From assembly GCA_002422265.1 (NCBI GenBank), contig DIUB01000084.1:1-23060 (forward strand): 23,060 bases of DNA. The letters run 5' to 3'. The stretch is from Geobacter sp. UBA6169 (GTDB lineage Bacteria > Desulfobacterota > Desulfuromonadia > Geobacterales > Pseudopelobacteraceae). A model generated the notes under the pieces. That model was not told the origin of the DNA and ran no database searches. It saw only the letters and a list, made by a program, of their open reading frames with translations. Every line of letters starts with the position of its first letter. The stretch's first letter is position 1. Of this stretch, positions 19,387-23,060 are shown one piece after another. A program made the position numbers and the translations under genes.

Positions 19387-20997
19387 TTACCCCAGGATGG
19401 CTTTGAGATCTTCCTCTGCCGTGGTAATCGGCATGATGTTGAAGTTCTCCACCAGGAAGGCCAGCACGTTCGGCGTAATAAAGGCCGGCAGTGAAGGTCC
19501 GAGGCGGATATTCTTGATCCCCAGCGAAAGCAGGGTCAAGAGGATCACTACTGCCTTCTGCTCGTACCAGGACAGGATCAGCGACAAAGGCAGGTCGTTC
19601 ACGCCGCACTCAAAGGCACCGGCCAGGGCCACGGCAATCTGGATCGCACTGTAGGCGTCGTTGCACTGCCCCACATCCAAGAGGCGCGGGATACCGCCGA
19701 TATCGCCGAACTCAAGCTTGTTGAAGCGGTACTTGCCGCAGGCCAGGGTCAGGATCACGCTGTCCTGGGGGGCCTTTTCGGCAAACTCGGTGTAGTAGTT
19801 ACGGCCTGATTTGGCGCCATCGCAACCGCCCACCAGGAAGAAGTGCTTGATCTGACCGGCCTTGACCGCAGCAATCACCTTGTCAGCCACGCCCAGTACT
19901 GCCTTGTGACCAAAACCGACCAGGATCTCCTGACCGGGATTTTCCGGCAGACTCGGGCACTCCAGGGCCTTGTTGATCACCTCGGAGAAGTCCCAGCCTT
20001 CGATATGCTTGACATCGGGCCACTGTACCAGGCCCCAGGTATAGAGACGATCCTTGTAGGAATCAGCCGGACGCTGGATGCAGTTGGTGTTGAAGATAAT
20101 GGCACCGGGGAAGAGCGGGAACTCCTTGGCCTGGTCCTGCCAGGCCCCGCCGTAGTTGGCAACCAGGTGCGGGTACTTCTTCAGGCCGGGATAACCGTGG
20201 GCCGGCAGCATCTCACCGTGGGTGTAGATGTTGATCCCCTTGCCTTCGGTCTGCTTGAGCAGTTCCTCCAGCATCTTCAGGTCGTGACCGGTCACCAGAA
20301 TCCCTTTGCCGGCTCTGGTACCCAGGTTGACGGCGGTCGGCTGAGGTGCGCCGTAGGTCTCGTTGTGAGCCGTATCCAGCAGCCCCATGGTGGTCAGGTT
20401 CTGCTTGCCGCACTCCATGCAGAGGCCCACAAAATCCATCAGGCCCAAGGAGGCATCGGTGGTGGCAGCCAGCGCCTTCTGGAAAAAGGCCAGCACGTCA
20501 TCATTGCTGCGGCCCAGGATCATGGCGTGATCCATATAGGCCGACATCCCTTTCAGGCCGTACATCAGAATCTCAATGACGGAGCGGATATCTTCGTTGA
20601 TATGCTGGGTATTGATGCCATGCTGCTCACCCTGGGCAACCATACCGGCCAGGTCTGCAGGGGGCTGCCACTCGGCAACAGCGCCGGACAGAGTGATGCC
20701 CTTGATTGCGCAGGCGGCCTTGGCCTTTTCCTTCAACTGATAGCAGCGCTGGATCAACTTAGCGATGTCGGCCGGGTCAAAGTCAACGTTGGTAACGGTA
20801 GAGAAGAGCCCCTCAACCGTGAAGCGGTCGATCTCCTGGTCGCGGCCCAGCTTGTCGGCATAGAGCGCCAACGATTTCAGACCGTACAGCAGCAGGTCCT
20901 GCAGGGCAGCCACATCCGGCTTCTTGCCGCAAACCCCTGAAATATTGCAGCCGGTTCCATTGGCAGCCTGCTCACATTGATTACAGAACATTCCCAT
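19387..20997 (-). CDS. hcp: Hybrid cluster protein (hydroxylamine/NO reductase)
   Basis: 536-aa class I Hcp. The N-terminal cubane is held by Cys5, Cys8, Cys17 and Cys23 (spacing 2-8-5, the [4Fe-4S] class). All hybrid-cluster ligands are in place: His238 (T-G-H-D-L-K), Glu262, Cys306 (F-N-T-N-C), Cys392 (the persulfide Cys in G-G-C-D-G-A-K-S-G-R), Cys420, Cys445, Glu479 and Lys481. Hcp reduces hydroxylamine in vitro and is now mainly seen as a cytoplasmic NO-handling and nitrosylation enzyme under anoxia. AGGAGG lies eight bases before the ATG at 20997; a second ATG two codons later is possible. Expression is probably under the CRP/FNR-type site at 21090-21103. No Hcr-type reductase adjoins it. 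Confidence 0.97.
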   Translation of the reverse strand: MGMFCNQCEQAANGTGCNISGVCGKKPDVAALQDLLLYGLKSLALYADKLGRDQEIDRFTVEGLFSTVTNVDFDPADIAKLIQRCYQLKEKAKAACAIKGITLSGAVAEWQPPADLAGMVAQGEQHGINTQHINEDIRSVIEILMYGLKGMSAYMDHAMILGRSNDDVLAFFQKALAATTDASLGLMDFVGLCMECGKQNLTTMGLLDTAHNETYGAPQPTAVNLGTRAGKGILVTGHDLKMLEELLKQTEGKGINIYTHGEMLPAHGYPGLKKYPHLVANYGGAWQDQAKEFPLFPGAIIFNTNCIQRPADSYKDRLYTWGLVQWPDVKHIEGWDFSEVINKALECPSLPENPGQEILVGFGHKAVLGVADKVIAAVKAGQIKHFFLVGGCDGAKSGRNYYTEFAEKAPQDSVILTLACGKYRFNKLEFGDIGGIPRLLDVGQCNDAYSAIQIAVALAGAFECGVNDLPLSLILSWYEQKAVVILLTLLSLGIKNIRLGPSLPAFITPNVLAFLVENFNIMPITTAEEDLKAILG

Positions 20998-21063
20998 GTG
21001 TGTATCCTCCTTGTGGTGGTGTTAAAAATGAAGCCGGAAGGCTCCTTAATTTGTTGTACTGAC

Positions 21064-21103
21064 ACTATACCTAACATGCGGGTGATTACATGACCCAGGT
21101 CAA
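21064..21103 (-). promoter_or_regulatory. hcp promoter with CRP/FNR (HcpR-like) site
   Basis: ATGACCCAGGTCAA (21090-21103) fits TTGA-N6-TCAA with one mismatch and has perfect TGACC/GGTCA arms. On minus, TATAGT (21069-21064) is a good -10. The site would be centred near -40 from the expected start, the class II activator position. There is no good -35, as expected for an activated promoter. HcpR is the known regulator of hcp in related anaerobes; assignment is by motif only. Confidence 0.6.
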
Positions 21104-21132
21104 AAAAGTTGCCTAAAAAACCGTAGAAAAGT

Positions 21133-21375
21133 TCAGTACCCTACCCCGGCTGCCTTGATACTGCGCGGGTCATGGGCATGACAGGGGGTTACGCCATAGA
21201 CCATGCCGCAGTGGTCGCAGACTGACTCCATGGTGCGGGCGGTAAACTTTATGCCGCACCCCTCGCAGACCAGCTCCACCTCGTTCGGCAATGGTGTGCC
21301 GCTGAATCCCATCATGCGCAGTTTGTCCACCACCTGTGCTCCGCCGCCAAAACTTCCGTCACATCCTTGATGCAT
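21133..21375 (-). CDS. Small zinc-ribbon protein upstream of hcp
   Basis: 80-aa protein with two CxxC pairs (V-C-E-G-C-G-I-K-F and V-C-D-H-C-G-M-V-Y-G) forming a zinc-ribbon, and a Gly-rich N-terminus (H-Q-G-C-D-G-S-F-G-G-G). It ends T-P-C-H-A-H-D-P. I chose the ATG at 21375 since AAGGAG lies eight bases before it; the ATG at 21381 is possible but too close to that site. The gene lies upstream of hcp on the same strand with the hcp promoter between, so it can be separately transcribed. A role with Hcp or in metal handling is only a guess from position. Confidence 0.75.
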   Translation of the reverse strand: MHQGCDGSFGGGAQVVDKLRMMGFSGTPLPNEVELVCEGCGIKFTARTMESVCDHCGMVYGVTPCHAHDPRSIKAAGVGY

Positions 21376-21418
21376 GTTCATCTCTCCTTGTCTGTATGTA
21401 TGAGCCTTAAAGCGGCAG

Positions 21419-21555
21419 TTACTCACGCGGAGCCGCGAAGCTCGCGGAGAAAATCCTGGTAGTTACCTGCAAAAGGGACCAACCTTACGGGTACAACAAC
21501 GGCATGCTGTACACACATGATGTTACTCTTCGCGTCTCCGCGCCTCCGCGTGCAA
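21419..21555 (+). repeat. 137-bp dispersed repeat, copy 2
   Basis: Inverted relative of 19065-19202, with the same end sequences (ACTCACGCGGAGCCGCGAAG at one end, CGCGTCTCCGCGCCTCCGCG at the other) and a diverged centre. Lies between the small zinc-ribbon gene and the ABC-type ATPase gene. It fills most of the gene-free interval. Confidence 0.75.
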
Positions 21556-21569
21556 CTGCTTTTCCAGGA

Positions 21570-22568
21570 TCAGATTTCTTCCAGTGTTTCGCCGAACCTG
21601 ATCCGGTTCCGCAGGGCCAGCAGGGTATTGTCCAGCTCTTCCAGCCTGGCCAGGTTCTTCCGCTCTGCATCGCTTGATTCAATGATCCGGGCAATACCGC
21701 CGTTTCTGATCACCAGCCGCCGGTCTCCCATCAGGGCCAGGATCGGGTCGTGGGTGGCCATCAGGATGATCTTCTCCTGTTTTACCAGCAGTTCCAGCGC
21801 CCGCTTACGGTCAATACCGGCATTTTCGATCTCGTCAATCAGCACGATCGGTGATTTACTCAAGATCGCCATATCAGCGATCATCAAGGCCCGTGACTGG
21901 CCGCCGCTCAAGGCGGTAACCGGCGTATCCGGCTTGAACTGCTCACCGGCCAGCTGGTTGGCCTGTTCCAGAATCCGGGCCACCTTCTCTTCCGGGTCCG
22001 GCACCAGGCGGCTCTCGGCATGCATCCGCACAAACTCCTCGGCGGTCAGATCCATCACAAAGTTCATGTTCTGGGAGAGCTGGGCCACCAGTTTGTGCTC
22101 GGTTGAAAAACGCCACGTGCTGTCAGGCACCTTGTTGTTGATCAACACCTTGCGTCTGGTGGGGGTATCCCCCTGGGCTACCCATTCGATATCAGCCAGA
22201 AGCCGGCTCTTGCCGGAACCGGTGGGGCCGACAATGCAGATCACCTGCCCCGGCTCCAGGGTCAGCTCCAGCTCTTCAGCCTTACCGGTCTTGTCAAAAC
22301 CGCCGATGATGGTCAGCGACTCTACTTTTTCAGCCGCTTCCTCAAGGGAGAGCATACCGGCGATAAAGTCGTGCAGGGATTGCCCCAACTGCTCCCTGCT
22401 GGTACCCAGGTCCAACAACTGGTCGGGATCAAGATGATCGAGAAACTGCTGCAGGGTCTGCTCACCGGCCTGCAGTTCAAGACCAAAAGAGCTGAAGAAA
22501 TCAGCCAGCCAGGGATAGTCGGCCAGCAGCTGCTTTAAGGGTTGTAGTAAAAGATCGTGGTAGTGCAT
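21570..22568 (-). CDS. ABC-type ATPase with N-terminal helical domain
   Basis: 332-aa soluble ATPase. Residues 1-80 are a small helical domain (L-A-D-Y-P-W-L-A-D-F-F, DUF1858-like in pattern). Residues 85-300 are an ABC cassette with Walker A GPTGSGKS (114-121), a Q-loop at about 163, signature L-S-G-G-Q-S (220-225), Walker B I-V-L-I-D-E (241-246) and switch His273. No transmembrane part is present, so it is either an energising subunit or a non-transport ABC protein. I chose the start at 22568 with GAGGT just upstream; a longer frame from 22634 begins in the repeat. A HypB/CobW-like GTPase gene lies upstream on the same strand, so the pair may act in metal-centre assembly or metal delivery. 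Confidence 0.8.
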   Translation of the reverse strand: MHYHDLLLQPLKQLLADYPWLADFFSSFGLELQAGEQTLQQFLDHLDPDQLLDLGTSREQLGQSLHDFIAGMLSLEEAAEKVESLTIIGGFDKTGKAEELELTLEPGQVICIVGPTGSGKSRLLADIEWVAQGDTPTRRKVLINNKVPDSTWRFSTEHKLVAQLSQNMNFVMDLTAEEFVRMHAESRLVPDPEEKVARILEQANQLAGEQFKPDTPVTALSGGQSRALMIADMAILSKSPIVLIDEIENAGIDRKRALELLVKQEKIILMATHDPILALMGDRRLVIRNGGIARIIESSDAERKNLARLEELDNTLLALRNRIRFGETLEEI

Positions 22569-22588
22569 GTGGTACCTCGAAAAAATAT

Positions 22589-22726
22589 GGGCCGCGGATG
22601 ACGTGGATTGAGCTGATTTACACGGATGAAACATTCAAATAGCAAGAAAAGCTGAAAAAAAGACAAACACGAAACCTTTTTGTTATATCTGCGACAATCC
22701 GCCAAAATCAGCGTCATCCGCGTGCC
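22589..22726. repeat. Imperfect palindromic repeat (second family)
   Basis: Starts GGCCGCGGATGACGTGGATT and ends with AATCAGCGTCATCCGCG. The ends are inverted copies (15 of 17 bp), with A/T-rich DNA between. Similar CGCGGATGACGCGGATT palindromes are common host repeats in proteobacteria. It lies between the ATPase and GTPase genes. Confidence 0.65.
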
Positions 22727-22736
22727 ATTGCCTTTT

Positions 22737-23060
22737 TTAACTCTCCATTTTTCTGACGTTTCCTGTCTGATACTCATCGCCGATCCTGGTTTCACCCAGG
22801 CAGTAGGAGCAGAGTGCCGACGGCATGGAGAAACGCAGCCGCATCCCTTGCAGGGTCTCAATATCGGATGCCTCTTCAAACAGGGTAGTCAGCTCAAAGG
22901 CCCCCTGGCCGGTGATGCCGTTGATGTTCATAATCACCGCACCGGGGTTGACCTGCTTGACCCGCGAGGCAAACACCTCCCGCTCGGCCTGGGAGACGAT
23001 ATCTCCCTTGGTGATCACCACGATATCAGCCGACTTCAGCATCGGCCCGATCTTGCGCGG
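22737..23060 (-). CDS. HypB/CobW-like P-loop GTPase, C-terminal part
   Basis: About 107 codons of a larger gene that runs off the right edge; the reading frame stays open to 23060 (P-R-K-I-G-P-M-L-K-S-A-D). The visible part has I-V-V-I-T-K-G-D (an NKxD-type base-recognition loop, here TKGD) and V-N-P-G-A-V-I-M-N-I-N-G-I-T-G-Q-G, as in HypB, UreG and CobW metallochaperones. It ends with a C-S-Y-C pair and a short polar tail. Walker A lies beyond the window. Next gene downstream is the ABC-type ATPase, a likely partner. Confidence 0.75.
   Translation of the reverse strand, partial: PRKIGPMLKSADIVVITKGDIVSQAEREVFASRVKQVNPGAVIMNINGITGQGAFELTTLFEEASDIETLQGMRLRFSMPSALCSYCLGETRIGDEYQTGNVRKMES

Noticed and set aside
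19843..20940. 365-codon frame antisense to hcp
   Set aside because: It is the mirror of a well-conserved gene with GC-biased third positions. No ribosome site, and hcp is beyond doubt.
21517..22437. 306-codon frame antisense to the ABC-type ATPase
   Set aside because: Shadow of an ATPase with all motifs in place; its start lies within the dispersed repeat.

Overview
The window looks like chromosome of an anaerobic deltaproteobacterium of the Geobacter/Trichlorobacter type. This rests on recognising a class I hybrid cluster protein with a CRP/FNR-type upstream site, a B12-binding-type radical SAM protein, and several copies of GC-rich dispersed palindromic repeats. It is a judgement from protein and repeat style, not a database match.

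From about 9 to 17268 the window holds one complete integrated mobile element of about 17.3 kb. Its ends are a 17-bp perfect direct repeat (21 of 22 bp when extended to the left). The repeat lies inside the 3' end of a small CxxC zinc-ribbon gene on the minus strand, so the last codons of that gene (17242-17424) now come from the element. Left to right the element carries: a P4-type tyrosine integrase; a minus-strand HicA-HicB-SecB-like cassette (a candidate toxin-antitoxin-chaperone system); two paralogous XRE regulators with their operator arrays; an Xis/AlpA-like HTH protein; a run of very small genes, several of which look like partial copies of neighbours; a RepA-like hexameric ATPase ending in an iteron-like CGGTAC array and a strong hairpin; a free-standing Mu gpT-like major capsid gene with its own terminator; a CHC2-Toprim-ATPase primase/helicase; a tape-measure protein with small virion-type genes; and an 835-bp non-coding stretch with CTTGCAAC iterons between two diverged direct repeats, next to attR.

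I see no terminase, portal, prohead protease, baseplate, lysis or conjugation genes. Own replication, integration and regulation, plus a capsid and tape-measure protein but no packaging machinery, fit a phage satellite that borrows parts from a helper, or less excitingly a decayed prophage. Neither repressor has a LexA-type peptidase domain, so induction by something other than direct RecA cleavage is likely.

From 17242 to the end the DNA is host chromosome, all on the minus strand: a radical SAM protein translationally coupled to the invaded zinc-ribbon gene; hcp (hybrid cluster protein) with a promoter and a CRP/FNR-like site placed for class II activation; a second small zinc-ribbon protein just upstream of hcp; an ABC-type ATPase; and the C-terminal part of a HypB/CobW-like P-loop GTPase that runs off the window. 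Two inverted copies of a 137-138-bp repeat bracket the hcp block, and a different repeat lies between the last two genes.
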